Assembly: GCA_937874315.1 (NCBI GenBank)
Contig: CALNAE010000296.1
Location: forward strand, 1 to 7,601
Origin: an uncultured Bifidobacterium sp.
Lineage (GTDB): Bacteria > Actinomycetota > Actinomycetes > Actinomycetales > Bifidobacteriaceae
Length of the DNA: 7,601 bases
Direction: 5' to 3'
Positions 1 to 7,078 of this stretch are shown in pieces (position 1 is the stretch's first letter; each line of letters opens with the position of its first letter). The notes beneath the pieces were generated by a model. That model saw only the letters and a list, made by a program, of their open reading frames with translations, was not told where the DNA came from and did no database searches. Both the position numbers and the translations under genes were made by a program.

Positions 1-3000
1 TTTCTGTGAATCACGCGCGCACCGTATGTACCCAATAGGACGTTTACCGACATCTCATATCCTTTGAGTGTATCGTCGATTGCCTTTGCATAATCCGCCG
101 AATATCCATTGGTCCGGAGTTGTTGCGCCGCAAGAGACTCACTGCGAGCTCTCTGCTCTTCTCCGAATCGCTGAACCTGTTGGGAAAGCAAGCCCTCACT
201 GGCCATCTGAGTCGGGCTGATCTTCAGTTTGTCACGCTTATTGAATCCACGGAATCTGAAGCGGTAGGTACCGGGGAATGAGTGGAGAAGCTTATCGATA
301 GGGGTCGATGCGTCGGCAAACTCAACGCGTTTATCCGCAAACGCGGGGATCTCCAACTCATCATCAGACACCGCCCATCCAAGATATTCAGCGCTCCCAT
401 CTATCAATGCATCACGCAACTTCTGGTCGCAGAATCTCCTACTATACGATTCCTCTGGCAGGGGAAGCTGAAACAGATTCTGTTTCACTCCCGTTTGCTT
501 GTCATACTGATACTTCGACATGTCAATCATGAGGACACGCAGCATCGCATATGACTCACCGGTTTGATAGCCCCGCTTATCAACCTTCGGAATTCTGTAG
601 AACCTCACGTGATGGATTGAATTCCCGGCTTCGGCGACACCTCCACGAACCGGAATATATGACGTGTTTTTGCCTTTGTCCAACTCTCCCGGATCACACA
701 CATCACGTGTGTTTCTAGTAAGATTCACAGAAACCGCCGGCTCAAGGAAGTCGATATCGGCGCTGGGCTCAAGCCACTTGTCGTGAATCCGTAATCTACG
801 GTTCGGGTTTTCAGGCAATCCAGTCTTACGATCAAAGTCTGGATCGCGGACCAATGCGGTATACAGCGCGGGCGATGAAGCCTTGTTGATTGCACACATG
901 CTGAGTGCGTCACTCACCTTACGCTTCATCATAGGCATCACCGTATCCTGATGAGCACTTCCATTCCCAAGGCGCAGACGGGTGGGGTATATCACCGGAA
1001 TATTGTCCGCAGACATTTCATGAGCAACCAGTTCGGCCAGTGTCCTGAGCTGCTCACCCGCCCAATAGTTGAAGACGATATTGTCGTTCGTGCCTGGTTC
1101 ACCGCGCCAGTTCTTCCAATAGCGCGTCGACCGCTTCCGATTCTCCGGAACCTGCCCCCTTCTGAATTCGTCTCGCGATTCATTGCGCAATTCTTCGGCC
1201 TGCGTGAGAATACGAACGATTTGTGGGCGCATCAGCGCGATGGCACACGCATCGACCGCATGATGGCGACGATCAAATCGGGTTTTGCGATCCATATGAT
1301 CCAACCACGGCAACATGGTCTCATACGTTCTGGTATCCGAGCCTTCCTCAAGTGGATTCTCAAATGGCGTTCTTCTTGCCAAGGCCGTCATATCACCGGA
1401 CGACACGAACATCCTCTGCTGATACGATTCACCCTCGTCTTTTGTGGACCAATGATAAAATCCACTGATCCTTGCCCGCAATTCCCTGGCCATATACGCC
1501 ACGGATTCAATGGAACGGTTATCCAACGGTTCGGATTCCTCGGTTGCCTTCAACCGCAGTTTCACATCCTCTTTGTATTGACGCCAGCGTTTGTCGTCCA
1601 TCCATGAATCTTTGATCCATTGTTTGTCGATTCGCTGTATGACGTCGTTCAGATCAATCCGCGAATTGTCCGCGGCCCACACACTGAACAGCCGGTTGTT
1701 CTTCTCCTTATTGCACCGTTCGCAGACGGCAACAAGATTCGAAAACGTCGAATCCGAGCCAACACCTTTCCGAGGTAAAATGTGATCCATCTGACACGTG
1801 GCAAAGGTTATCGTGCTCCCACAATAAGCGCAGTTCGAATTCTGCCGCTGGATAGCCCGAATTCGACGAATGTCGTATCTAGAAGCAGAGGGATCGTATT
1901 TCTGTGCAATCTGTAAGTTATTGACATACCGAGCATCGCGTTCCCGCTGCTCAGATTTTTGCACGGCAACCGACTTCAGACCATCTCGAGCGTACTCGAT
2001 ATTGACGCTTTCGGGCTCTCCGTAAGCGTTGTACATGGATAGGAGCCAGCGATGAATAATCTTCAAAGTGCGATCAACGGATGGATTGCCCGTCGGCTCA
2101 TATATAGCCGGGGCCCGCAGTGTCCGAATTGCGTCGGCACCAAACAAAGTTTGTAACGAATTGGTCCGGTTCTCCCCGGTGTCGTGCATGCGGAGAGTAA
2201 TCTTTCGCAGCGTCTGTGCACTATATGCAGCGCGCCCCGAAGGGATCTTCAAAGATTCTAGCTTGGCCATGTCTTGCTCATTGAGTTCCTCGAGAACTGC
2301 ATCAATCTTTGCATCAGCCTGCTTGGCCTCGCTGCTGTCATCGCGAATTGCACCGGCATTCGAAAGACTCTCGACAAAACGATCGCGCTCAAAATTCGAC
2401 GCCGCAGACCACCAGTTTGCAACCTGTTTCGGCGCGTTCTGCTCAACCACATAATTCGTGGTCACAACGGGCGGCGTCTTCGCCGAAATCGGTTCACCGT
2501 CATCCGTCGAACCACCCACTCCGGACAATTCAACACGCTCGATGCCTAAAGCGTCCGCCACATCGGTCCACAACACCGTATCAATGGAGGGTTTGCCTTT
2601 TTTGGCCTTCGCTGGAAGTCCGCACAGGAAATCGAACAGAAGCTGCCGTTCTTCCAGCGTAAGATTCCGTTTGACCCCAGCCTGCTTGATCTTGAGAGTA
2701 TCAATCGTCACCATAACGCGATATTCCTGATATGCAATAGTTCCACGCCCGGCACGAGCATGCACGGGATCGAGAGGGTCTTTACCGACCAAACCGGCAG
2801 CCGCACCTACATGACGCGGATTGATGGCCTCGAATACCTGATGAATCAGTTTCTTTTGCACTACAGCATCGACCTGCTGCCGCTCGAATATCACATTGAG
2901 CTCATGCACGAGATCGGATTGATGCAGCTTCTGCATCTGCAAATTTAAGACATCACTCTGCGTATTGCCTTTTTCCTGGCTACGCCGGATTTTAGTCTCC

Positions 3001-3707
3001 GGATTCAGATTCCCCACGACCAATTGTGCGACGGTCTTGCCGTTGATGGGGGCGTCCGACCACTGTTGTATCAGAGGCTGCTTTTCGATCTCCTGTTTAG
3101 TGACAGTAGAGCCATCGTCATGCTTCTCCCTCCAGAGATCGGCAAAATGGAAGCCTTCACGACGCTGCCCAACTTCTCGATTCACCATTTTTGCATACCG
3201 AATCAAGAACTCTGACGGGACTTCAGACAAGTCCACGAGTTGTTGCACGGAACCATAGGGGTTTCTCCACCCCCTATGACGAGCGATATGCCTCACAGCG
3301 AGCGAAATTAACCGCTTTCTGATATCTTCTTCCGCAATATACCGGTTCGCCAATTTTGCACGGATCTGCCAGGCAATATATGGGCTGGTTCCCTTCGAAA
3401 ACTGGGATAAGTCCTCAACGGGGAAGCCCAGTGATTCCAAGAGGACATCGAGCTGTTCCAGCCTGTTCCGGCGACGCTGATACAGCTTGCGGGTTCTTCG
3501 CGCCACGCCTGCCGTTGTCCTACGTGAAGTTGAGGATTTCGCCTGTTCCGGATCAACGCCACCATCGTGAATCACGGACTGGGCATTCAATATGGAAATC
3601 GGAATCTCATCGAGAATATTATGCCCATTGTCATCGATCTCCACAGCCGCGAGTCCAACTGAGTTAAGACCCACATCGATGCCAACTCTATATCGACGAT
3701 GTTCCAT
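1..3707 (-). CDS. cas9: Type II-C CRISPR-associated endonuclease Cas9 (C-terminus beyond the left edge)
   Basis: RNA-guided DNA endonuclease that cuts both strands of a guide-matched target. I translated the whole frame: 1235 codons without a stop, leaving the window before the stop codon. RuvC-I is at the N-terminus (GIDVGLNSVGLAAVEID, residues 9-25; catalytic D11). An Arg-rich bridge helix follows (about 59-95), then the REC lobe with RHIARHRGWRNPY (139-151). RuvC-II is VNIEYARD (568-575, E571). The HNH domain has QMDHILPR (639-646, H642), N657 and N666, and Zn-binding pairs C626/C629 and C662/C665. RuvC-III is RRHHAVDACAIALM (813-826, H816, D819). WED/PI landmarks are RLRLGNGSAH (910-919), HHVRFYRI (1032-1039) and AEYLGWAVSDDEL (1106-1118). 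Order and motifs match C. diphtheriae Cas9 (about 1084 residues as I recall), but this protein is at least 150 residues longer, through extra REC and PI sequence. The ATG at 3707 is chosen because AGGAG (3717-3713) lies 5 bases upstream and translation begins directly with RuvC-I. Only a few tens of C-terminal residues should be missing. Confidence 0.97.
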   Translation of the reverse strand, partial: MEHRRYRVGIDVGLNSVGLAAVEIDDNGHNILDEIPISILNAQSVIHDGGVDPEQAKSSTSRRTTAGVARRTRKLYQRRRNRLEQLDVLLESLGFPVEDLSQFSKGTSPYIAWQIRAKLANRYIAEEDIRKRLISLAVRHIARHRGWRNPYGSVQQLVDLSEVPSEFLIRYAKMVNREVGQRREGFHFADLWREKHDDGSTVTKQEIEKQPLIQQWSDAPINGKTVAQLVVGNLNPETKIRRSQEKGNTQSDVLNLQMQKLHQSDLVHELNVIFERQQVDAVVQKKLIHQVFEAINPRHVGAAAGLVGKDPLDPVHARAGRGTIAYQEYRVMVTIDTLKIKQAGVKRNLTLEERQLLFDFLCGLPAKAKKGKPSIDTVLWTDVADALGIERVELSGVGGSTDDGEPISAKTPPVVTTNYVVEQNAPKQVANWWSAASNFERDRFVESLSNAGAIRDDSSEAKQADAKIDAVLEELNEQDMAKLESLKIPSGRAAYSAQTLRKITLRMHDTGENRTNSLQTLFGADAIRTLRAPAIYEPTGNPSVDRTLKIIHRWLLSMYNAYGEPESVNIEYARDGLKSVAVQKSEQRERDARYVNNLQIAQKYDPSASRYDIRRIRAIQRQNSNCAYCGSTITFATCQMDHILPRKGVGSDSTFSNLVAVCERCNKEKNNRLFSVWAADNSRIDLNDVIQRIDKQWIKDSWMDDKRWRQYKEDVKLRLKATEESEPLDNRSIESVAYMARELRARISGFYHWSTKDEGESYQQRMFVSSGDMTALARRTPFENPLEEGSDTRTYETMLPWLDHMDRKTRFDRRHHAVDACAIALMRPQIVRILTQAEELRNESRDEFRRGQVPENRKRSTRYWKNWRGEPGTNDNIVFNYWAGEQLRTLAELVAHEMSADNIPVIYPTRLRLGNGSAHQDTVMPMMKRKVSDALSMCAINKASSPALYTALVRDPDFDRKTGLPENPNRRLRIHDKWLEPSADIDFLEPAVSVNLTRNTRDVCDPGELDKGKNTSYIPVRGGVAEAGNSIHHVRFYRIPKVDKRGYQTGESYAMLRVLMIDMSKYQYDKQTGVKQNLFQLPLPEESYSRRFCDQKLRDALIDGSAEYLGWAVSDDELEIPAFADKRVEFADASTPIDKLLHSFPGTYRFRFRGFNKRDKLKISPTQMASEGLLSQQVQRFGEEQRARSESLAAQQLRTNGYSADYAKAIDDTLKGYEMSVNVLLGTYGARVIHR

Positions 3708-3784
3708 TTCCACTCCTGTATCTATCTTTGACACACTGGCAACGAATATCTACCAACTTCGAGCCATTCTATACCGCAGGTGCC
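3708..3784 (-). promoter_or_regulatory. cas9 leader with Shine-Dalgarno site and possible -10
   Basis: AGGAG at 3717-3713 is a strong ribosome-binding site 5 bases before the cas9 ATG. TATAGAAT at 3773-3766 is the best -10-like sequence between the tracrRNA terminator and cas9. The stretch upstream of it is mostly the terminator T-run, and I see no good -35. cas9 therefore either has its own weak promoter here or depends on readthrough from the tracrRNA promoter. The ribosome-binding site is well supported; the promoter is tentative. Confidence 0.5.
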
Positions 3785-3786
3785 AT

Positions 3787-3823
3787 AAAAAAACTCGGGG
3801 TCGGGCCAAGGCCCGACCCCGAG
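3787..3823 (-). terminator. Rho-independent terminator ending the tracrRNA
   Basis: A perfect 14-bp inverted repeat (CTCGGGGTCGGGCC at 3794-3807 against its complement at 3810-3823) is separated by two bases; the hairpin tip would open to a larger loop. On the minus strand it is followed directly by seven T residues (3793-3787). The T-run lies only on this side, so the terminator acts on leftward transcripts, which are the tracrRNA. It also separates tracrRNA transcription from cas9, whose start is 80 bases further on. Confidence 0.92.
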
Positions 3824-3857
3824 GAGCAGTCAGTTGCCCAAACTCAGGAGCAACCTT

Positions 3858-3878
3858 ATTTCAAATTCAGTTCCAGCC
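3858..3878 (-). other. Predicted tracrRNA anti-repeat
   Basis: This part of the tracrRNA should pair with the crRNA repeat. Its reverse complement, read on the plus strand from 3858, is ATTTCAAATTCAGTTCC followed by AGCC. The matching CRISPR repeat should therefore begin with something close to this, allowing G-U pairs (for example A to G changes) and a small bulge. The exact boundaries are a guess. The core GAACTGAA is shared with the remembered C. diphtheriae anti-repeat, whose repeat contains TTCAGTTC. Confidence 0.65.
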
Positions 3879-3931
3879 TACTGCAGCAACGTGATGAAAG
3901 TCAATCCATGACACCCCTAGTAAAATTTTCT

Positions 3932-3960
3932 ATTGTATTCCTCGTCGTTACTGTCTGCCG
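3932..3960 (-). promoter_or_regulatory. Putative tracrRNA promoter
   Basis: TACAAT at 3937-3932 on the minus strand matches the -10 consensus at 5 of 6 positions and would start a transcript near 3925. That gives a tracrRNA of about 140 nt. The -35 region (around 3955-3960) is poor. A second start further upstream, giving a longer tracrRNA, is not excluded. Confidence 0.4.
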
Positions 3961-4005
3961 GACTTCGGAATATCTAACGAATGGGACTCTTAAGCAGCAC
4001 TCTCT

Positions 4006-4050
4006 AAGCAATCGTAAGTGAAGCAATCGTAAGTGAAGCAATCGTAAGTG
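4006..4050. repeat. Three exact tandem copies of a 15-bp unit
   Basis: AAGCAATCGTAAGTG occurs three times head to tail without mismatch at 4006-4020, 4021-4035 and 4036-4050. The last copy runs into ATTG, so CAATC (4039-4043) and GATTG (4050-4054) form an interrupted inverted repeat. The array sits between the putative tracrRNA promoter, about 70 bases to its left, and the HTH gene promoter, about 40 bases to its right. A binding array for a regulator such as the neighbouring HTH protein is possible; simple slippage expansion is the alternative. Confidence 0.9.
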
Positions 4051-4089
4051 ATTGAATATCGAATAATGAACAACTAAGAAATGTCCGGC

Positions 4090-4119
4090 CTGATAATGAC
4101 AAGTCACATCGGATATACT
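4090..4119 (+). promoter_or_regulatory. Putative promoter of the HTH gene
   Basis: CTGATA (4090-4095, 4 of 6 matches to TTGACA) and TATACT (4114-4119, 5 of 6 matches to TATAAT) are separated by 18 bases. Transcription would start near 4126 and give a leader of about 20 bases before the ATG at 4147. A weak purine-rich GGAATAGG (4133-4140) is the only ribosome-binding candidate. Confidence 0.5.
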
Positions 4120-4146
4120 CACTCATTAGAATGGAATAGGTAAGAC

Positions 4147-4341
4147 ATGGGCATTAGAGAATTACGTCAACGACGAGGCTTAACTCAGATCGAGCTGGCA
4201 TGGCTTGTTAACATGAAACAGCCGTCATTGTCGGCGTATGAGCGTGGCGCGAAAAACGTTAGACTGATGAGCGCAGCGAACGCCGCTAAGGTTTGTAAGG
4301 TTTTGAACTGCTCCCTTACCGAGCTATTGGAGACTGACTAA
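4147..4341 (+). CDS. Small XRE-family helix-turn-helix transcriptional regulator
   Basis: A 64-residue protein that is almost entirely one Cro/C1-type (HTH_3) DNA-binding domain. The first helix covers about residues 2-9. The HTH is LTQIELAWLVNM (12-23), then the recognition segment QPSLSAYERGAKN (25-37). Two further helices end in CSLTELLETD. There is no sensor, peptidase or toxin domain, so it is likely a dimeric repressor or activator that acts alone, or an antitoxin-like protein without a visible partner. An in-frame TAA two codons upstream of 4147 makes this the earliest possible ATG. It is transcribed divergently from the tracrRNA and cas9, and the shared control region holds the 15-bp repeats. 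Control of its own promoter, of the tracrRNA, or both is plausible but not shown. It converges with the GIY-YIG/DUF2075 gene. Confidence 0.88.
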   Translation: MGIRELRQRRGLTQIELAWLVNMKQPSLSAYERGAKNVRLMSAANAAKVCKVLNCSLTELLETD

Positions 4342-4550
4342 ACAGGGAATAGCGCTCTTAATGAGCTTCTTCGTTTGTCTTGACGAATTGACTGGAAACG
4401 CAACAATCAAAGACACACCACGGTGTCAAGTTCGTCTATCGCACCCCCAAGTATGAAGTGAGCGGACACCGCCCGAAAACCGCGGTTACATTCTCAACTT
4501 CTTCTAGGGCTCATAGGAAAACCGGCACACCATAGACAACACCATATTCT
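4342..4550. other. Gap between two converging genes, no gene seen
   Basis: About 210 bases between the HTH gene stop and the DUF2075 gene stop. I find no convincing coding frame, no CRISPR-like repeat and no clear bidirectional terminator. Two short inverted repeats (4412-4427 and 4468-4486, 5-bp stems) lack a T-run. Confidence 0.5.
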
Positions 4551-6806
4551 TCATCTGACCTTTTGACCTTGCGTCGGTATGGCCTCTTTCAATCTTTTCT
4601 GAAGTTCTGCATCCACAGCAAACAAATACAACCCATGCACACCTCGCTTGAGCAATACATTAAGTTCATTGCGCAGAAGATTCTCTGCTTCATCGACATC
4701 GTCGCCCATGCCTTTGCGATGCCGAGTAGCCAGACGATTCGCACTGGCCAATTTGTCAGACACTATTTTCCCATCACGGTATTTCACCGAAGGCCCGATG
4801 ATGACCCCCGCAAAATTCAAATCAAATCCTTGAATGGTAAAGGTGGAGCCGATCTCGTCGATGGTGTAGGGTTTTTCAGCCCATGCGTCTGCCATGCTGA
4901 GATGCCGCGTAGCGTCCGGATCAGTCAGCTGATAATTCCACGGGTGGCTGAATTCCGATGCACCATGATGTACTGCCCCATTATGTGCCACACCGTCTTT
5001 TTCGAGACCCATTTCCCAAGCTCCATCACGATTGCGATGAAGTTCAACATTCCAGTAATTGTCTGGACGATCGGGATCCTTAGGCTTCGACGAGTACTTC
5101 CAATCATATGTGGCGAGCACTCGCGATAGACCGCACCCATTCACACCATCAGGCCGCTGCTTGGCTTTTTTCTGTATGGCCGTGAAAAGATCGACGGGGG
5201 AATCGAATACCTTGATTTCATATGGGTTTTTAAGTGGAAAGCCATCGTCGTCATAAGCACCATAATCTCGAGGAAGATTATCTATCCCCTTCGCATCTGC
5301 AAAATTTTCTATCCAATCAATAACCCTGCTATTGGCGGCAATGCGCTGTTGCCCATTCAAACGGATACGTCGTATTGCGTAGGAATCACCACGTAAGACA
5401 AAAGTCTTAGATTGCTGGCCGTCAGCAACGGTCTCAGAACACCTGTTCGCACTGTTATCCCCATAATCATCGGACTTTGTCCCTGTGCTGTTTGCCGCAC
5501 TATGCTCTTCGATGTCATCGCCTTCGCTCAAAGAGGTTTTGTCTTTCCCAAGCAACTGCCCCAGAACGGTCTTATCCCAGAGCTGAGCAGTTTGCAGAAT
5601 TTGTTTCGGATCGAATACCAGCACGACCACCTTCGCTCTTTGCAGAATGTCATGAAGCTGATTATGCCCTGAATAACCCTGATTGCCTTGTGTCAGCAGA
5701 AGATGCCCTTCATCAATAAGTACGACATCCGCCCTCCCCTGGGGCTTATCGGGAATCCCTCTTCCGATAGATTTCCCCTCAGCGTTCAATACATGTTCGC
5801 TGAACTTGTTGATGAATTGCGACGGTAACAGAACGACTTCATCACTCTTCGTTTGCAAATTGAGTTTCGTCGCTATCTGGTTATAGACGTTCTTCTGCTC
5901 ATGATGGTTGACAAGAATGTAAGCCTTGCGCCGCGTCTCACCCGTACCGCCACGCGATGGCACCGCACTCACCGGCTCACCACCATTGCTTCCATCAAGC
6001 AGATCCTCGTCGTCCTCGTCGTCAGCTGTCATTGGCTTGGTACCAAGCCCGAGTTCCGTTTCCATCCTGTAGAACAGGTGACTGAGCAGAACAGTTTTGC
6101 CGGTTCCTGCCGCACCTTCCACGACAATGAGCTGCGAGACGTGGCCCATCGCTCGCTTACGTGTGCCGCTGTCTGCATTAAGCGCATCAGTGACTGTGGA
6201 GAGAATCGTTTCCTCAGCGATCCGCTGGTCCTTGGTGAGTTCATGGAACGGAGAAGCCTTGAACAACGCAGAATCACGAATGATCTGCTCGCTCGGGAAC
6301 AATTCGGGATTCTGATCGTGCAACTGTAGCCAAATATCATTGAATATTCTATTAAACTCGTCGCGTGTGTAATACTCACCTTGTGCATTCGATCTTCTAT
6401 TGTTGAGATGTCGTACTGCAGGAGCGCCGAGTAAATAATGCATAAGACGGTTCTCAACATCAAGGGTAAGTGACTTGTTGAAATGCGGATTGCCGATAAC
6501 ATACTGCCAGACAGAATTCGAATCTACCGACAGTCTTTTCGAGAACTCCATCCAATCCGATCTCGTCACCGGATCGACTTTCAGATGTTGCAGCGTCCTT
6601 TCCATAATATGGTTCGTCTCGCCGACGTATACGACATACCCAGGTGTAATAGTTTTGTCATGCTCGCTCATCGCGTGCACAACATACACCGTCGGAAAAT
6701 GAAAAATGAGCTTTTCCGTAATCGCGTCAACATTGCCCATCCCCTCTTCTTCGAATGACGTATATTGACGGTGCAGAATCACAGTTTTCGGCGCGCTTTG
6801 GGACAT
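4551..6806 (-). CDS. GIY-YIG nuclease-like domain fused to DUF2075 (Schlafen group 3-like) helicase/ATPase
   Basis: A 751-residue two-part protein, probably cytoplasmic and acting on nucleic acid. The N-terminal part is GIY-YIG-like: VYVVH (40-44), YVVYVGETNHIMERTLQHL (57-75) with a likely catalytic R70, and a downstream acidic residue in DVENRLMHYL (E118). From about 190 it is a DUF2075 superfamily 1-like helicase. It has Walker A GAAGTGKT (231-238), Walker B VVLIDEGH (361-368), FDPKQ (398-402), LNGQQRIAANSRV (483-495), the family hallmark STFTIQGFDLNFAGVIIG (654-671) and the C-terminal RNELNVLLKRGVHGLYLFAVD (712-732). All ATPase motifs look intact. Two low-complexity acidic inserts (about 258-292 and 421-468) interrupt the helicase core. 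The ATG at 6806 is the first in frame and has no clear Shine-Dalgarno site. DUF2075 proteins, some joined to nuclease domains, are common in prokaryotic accessory and defence regions, so an anti-phage role is inferred from domains and neighbours only. Confidence 0.93.
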   Translation of the reverse strand: MSQSAPKTVILHRQYTSFEEEGMGNVDAITEKLIFHFPTVYVVHAMSEHDKTITPGYVVYVGETNHIMERTLQHLKVDPVTRSDWMEFSKRLSVDSNSVWQYVIGNPHFNKSLTLDVENRLMHYLLGAPAVRHLNNRRSNAQGEYYTRDEFNRIFNDIWLQLHDQNPELFPSEQIIRDSALFKASPFHELTKDQRIAEETILSTVTDALNADSGTRKRAMGHVSQLIVVEGAAGTGKTVLLSHLFYRMETELGLGTKPMTADDEDDEDLLDGSNGGEPVSAVPSRGGTGETRRKAYILVNHHEQKNVYNQIATKLNLQTKSDEVVLLPSQFINKFSEHVLNAEGKSIGRGIPDKPQGRADVVLIDEGHLLLTQGNQGYSGHNQLHDILQRAKVVVLVFDPKQILQTAQLWDKTVLGQLLGKDKTSLSEGDDIEEHSAANSTGTKSDDYGDNSANRCSETVADGQQSKTFVLRGDSYAIRRIRLNGQQRIAANSRVIDWIENFADAKGIDNLPRDYGAYDDDGFPLKNPYEIKVFDSPVDLFTAIQKKAKQRPDGVNGCGLSRVLATYDWKYSSKPKDPDRPDNYWNVELHRNRDGAWEMGLEKDGVAHNGAVHHGASEFSHPWNYQLTDPDATRHLSMADAWAEKPYTIDEIGSTFTIQGFDLNFAGVIIGPSVKYRDGKIVSDKLASANRLATRHRKGMGDDVDEAENLLRNELNVLLKRGVHGLYLFAVDAELQKRLKEAIPTQGQKVR

Positions 6807-7033
6807 GCTCTTATTATGCCGCGCCCACTGTTCATTGCCTCATTCGGTCTTTCGACGGATAGGTAGTGGCATACACGAATTCGCGGCAGCAACGCGACCG
6901 CAGGGGGGGCGATATACCAAAACCGGCATAAGAGTGGAAGCCACATCCATCGAAGTTTCAACAGCTGCTTGTAGAATTTTTGTGATGATGAGGTCAACAA
7001 CGACACGAACGCCGCGGAATGGCGACCTGGGCA
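6807..7033. other. Spacer between the DUF2075 gene and the IS remnant, no supported gene
   Basis: About 227 bases. One minus-strand frame is open here (ATG at 7034, stop at 6840, 64 residues), but it has no recognisable domain, and its start coincides with the IS terminus. It includes a run of seven G (6903-6909). Promoter or upstream control sequence for the DUF2075 gene probably lies here. Confidence 0.4.
6813..6818 (-). promoter_or_regulatory. -10-like hexamer just upstream of the DUF2075 gene
   Basis: CATAAT (6818-6813) ends six bases before the A of the ATG at 6806. If it is the -10 element, transcription would start at or next to the start codon and the mRNA would be leaderless, which is common in Actinobacteria. 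This would also explain the lack of a Shine-Dalgarno site. No good -35 is visible. Confidence 0.35.
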
Positions 7034-7060
7034 TGAATTGCACCCCGATAGTTGGACTTG
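7034..7060 (-). repeat. Terminal inverted repeat of an IS3-family element
   Basis: TGAATTGCACCCCGATAGTT and the following GGACTTG read inward from 7034. This resembles the ends of actinobacterial IS3-family elements, which as I recall have a TGAACTGCACCCC...AGTTGGAC pattern. It lies 18 bases beyond the transposase stop codon at 7079, the usual spacing for the 3' end of such elements. The opposite end is outside the window. Confidence 0.6.
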
Positions 7061-7078
7061 ATTTATACAAATACATCC

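Larger units (their letters stand above)
3787..3925 (-). ncRNA. tracrRNA of the type II-C CRISPR-Cas system
   Basis: Trans-activating RNA that pairs with the CRISPR repeat and scaffolds the guide in Cas9. It lies just upstream of cas9 on the same strand. Reading the minus strand 5' to 3', there is a putative anti-repeat ending GGAACTGAATTTGAAAT (3874-3858), then AAG. A 7-bp nexus hairpin follows (GTTGCTC 3854-3848 with GGGCAAC 3839-3833, 8-base loop), then the linker TGACTGCTC (3832-3824), and a 14-bp GC-rich terminator hairpin with T7. The order GAACTGAA - stem - TGA(T/C)TGCTCC - GC hairpin closely matches the C. diphtheriae tracrRNA as I remember it, and this Cas9 belongs to the same lineage. 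The 3' end is firm. The 5' end near 3925 is inferred from a -10-like TACAAT at 3937-3932 and could lie elsewhere. The array is outside the window, so repeat pairing cannot be checked here. Confidence 0.82.

Noticed and set aside
951..1607. A 218-codon open frame on the plus strand
   Set aside because: It lies fully inside cas9 on the opposite strand, has no recognisable domain, and covers the codons for the conserved RuvC-III and HNH-flanking residues. It is a shadow of cas9.
3766..3925. A long tracrRNA form that would guide Cas9 to its own promoter, as in some type II-A systems
   Set aside because: I looked for a stretch upstream of the anti-repeat matching the cas9 leader and saw no clear match by eye.
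4006..4050. Tandem repeats read as a CRISPR array
   Set aside because: The 15-bp units are contiguous with no spacers and do not match the predicted anti-repeat.
3901..4122. A 73-codon minus-strand frame containing HLRLL repeats
   Set aside because: The repeats come from the 15-bp DNA unit, and the frame overlaps the predicted tracrRNA promoter. There is no domain or ribosome-binding site.
4412..4486. Short inverted repeats as a bidirectional terminator between converging genes
   Set aside because: Stems are only 5 bp and no T-run follows on either strand.
4563..5129. A 188-codon plus-strand frame, and another of 158 codons at 5853-6329
   Set aside because: Both are antisense to the DUF2075 gene, whose helicase motifs show which strand is coding.
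6840..7034. A 64-residue minus-strand frame upstream of the DUF2075 gene
   Set aside because: It has no recognisable domain or ribosome-binding site, and its ATG falls on the IS terminal repeat. A fragment of a gene cut by the IS cannot be excluded.
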